From Lethocerus indicus (Eukaryota; Arthropoda; Insecta; Hemiptera; Belostomatidae), in the NCBI GenBank assembly GCA_019843655.1, contig JACDQD010000007.1:21408365-21472364 (forward strand): a stretch of 64,000 bases of DNA, written 5' to 3'. The translations under genes and the position numbers were made by a program. Shown one piece after another: positions 63,216-64,000 of the stretch. The notes under the pieces are model-generated. The model saw nothing but the letters and a program-made list of their open reading frames with translations, was not told where the DNA came from and ran no database searches. Position 1 is the first letter of the stretch. The number at the start of each line of letters is the position of its first letter.

Positions 63216-63222
63216 TATATAT
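63216..63222 (+). promoter_or_regulatory. TATA box of gene G
   Basis: TATATAT 60 bases or more before the gene G ATG, spaced for a leader of about 35-40 bases. Confidence 0.6.
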
Positions 63223-63281
63223 GCCGAGTGTTCGTTTCAATGGGCCATCATAAACAGCGTACTCAGGGCAGGACATCAATC

Positions 63282-64000
63282 ATGGCTTTCGGTTTTCGTT
63301 CAGCCGCTAGACTCTTAGTCTACCTCGTACTCCTGGTGGTTGTCGCCTCTTCGGCCGACACCAGACCTCATGATCTTGGACAAGGTGAGCAATCCCTGTA
63401 GAATTTTCCAATGCTTTCCATTATAACGGTTAATTATTTTTCAAACATTTTCTACAATATCACTGTTGTTCTATTTTATGCTTTTTTCTTATTGGCAATT
63501 TTAGAACATAAAGTGTCATTCTGATATCACATTGGTGTGCTAACGTTACTGTGTGTAGTTTTACGGAACTTAATTGCAAGCATAGTATCAGAATTTGGTA
63601 TAAAAGCTTGAGAATTTAACTTATTATTTCCTCGATTTTTTTTCCAGTAAATCGGTGTTAATAAGCCGCTATACTAAGCGATTGAATATAAATAAAATTC
63701 CCTTGAAGCGAATAATAATAAAATTAATCGGTAAATAAACTGGCTTTAAAGTCTTAAATATAGTCATTTCATGTGACAGGTAAGTGTGCGTTTATGAGGT
63801 ACCGCACTTGGATATACCAATAATTATTGGATATTTCAACAGTAAGAGAGACGAGAGAAGCTAGTCCACACTGGGGAGGCGGTCCCGGTTGGAGGCGGCG
63901 CTACGGGTACGGGGGCGGCCCAGGATATTACCCTAGGGTTGGGTGGGGAGGCCACAGGGGGGGCGGCCTTTACGGGGCCAGGTACGGCTACCCGGGAGGC
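63282..64000 (+). CDS. Gene G: secreted Gly/Tyr/Arg-rich protein, 3' end beyond window
   Basis: Seen: exon 1 (63282-63384) encodes MAFGFRSAARLLVYLVLLVV then VASSADTRPHDLGQ, a signal peptide, and ends in phase 1 at CAAG|GTGAGC. Exon 2 starts at 63843 after TTTCAACAG, joins as VRETREASPHWGGGPGWRRR and continues YGYGGGPGYYPRVGWGGHRG, with more GGG, GYP and RYGY to the edge. At least 87 residues are visible. Inferred: an extracellular structural protein, closest in flavour to gene A (Gly-rich with aromatic and basic residues). Shorter in-frame ATGs upstream at the CAT repeats are not used because this one starts a complete signal peptide correctly spaced from the TATA box. The family was not recognised. 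Confidence 0.8.

Noticed and set aside
62899..63279. 126-codon minus-strand frame with a Ser-Leu run
   Set aside because: Produced by the (GA)n array; no gene features.

Overview
The window looks like nuclear DNA of an insect. Genes are spliced (GT-AG introns), several have TATA-box promoters, poly(A) signals are AATAAA, and spacers are long. Most of the sequence is rich in CpG and alternates AT-rich stretches with GC-rich islands. Among insects that best fits a hymenopteran such as a sawfly or wasp, but this is inference; no species-specific marker was recognised. No rRNA, tRNA, CRISPR array or bacterial-style operon was found.

The main content is a loose cluster of seven genes for small to medium secreted proteins of low complexity. 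Each was assembled here from splice sites and reading phase. Gene A (minus, 2876 to beyond the left edge) is Gly/His-rich. Gene B (plus, 11443-14792) is a 789-residue protein of silk-like Gly-Gly-Tyr repeats separated by Ala-Asn runs. Gene C (plus, 15589-17807) has eight exons, all joined by phase-1 introns, and carries hydrophobic blocks plus Gly-Gly-Gly-Thr runs. Gene D (plus, 18493-19581) is built of elastin-like GGGVGPL heptads whose DNA array is broken by six one-base deficits. Gene E (minus, 35892-30202) is a short secreted peptide with a 5.4-kb intron. Gene F (plus, 56916-59732) is rich in Gly, Ala, Pro and Asn-Gly. Gene G (plus, 63282 to beyond the right edge) is Gly/Tyr/Arg-rich. All seven begin with a signal-peptide exon that ends in phase 1. 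The composition suggests extracellular structural proteins (cuticle, silk, glue, eggshell or sheath), but which of these cannot be decided from sequence.

Less certain coding pieces are a two-exon minus-strand gene end at 4055-4359, a 99-codon minus-strand frame at 20219-20518, a seven-cysteine frame at 25450-25671, a possible terminal exon with poly(A) signal at 37836-38016, and a few weaker exon-like frames. Long stretches between genes (5-11 kb, 20-30 kb, 41-56 kb) show no convincing gene; they hold GC-rich islands, candidate regulatory motifs and repeats.

Repeats include a palindromic, MITE-like family with at least four recognisable members (about 2.4, 4.5, 19.8 and 62 kb; a fifth at 21.6 kb is likely), two AT dinucleotide arrays, a GA array directly upstream of gene G, and a diverged duplicated segment (35.4 kb and 40.7 kb).
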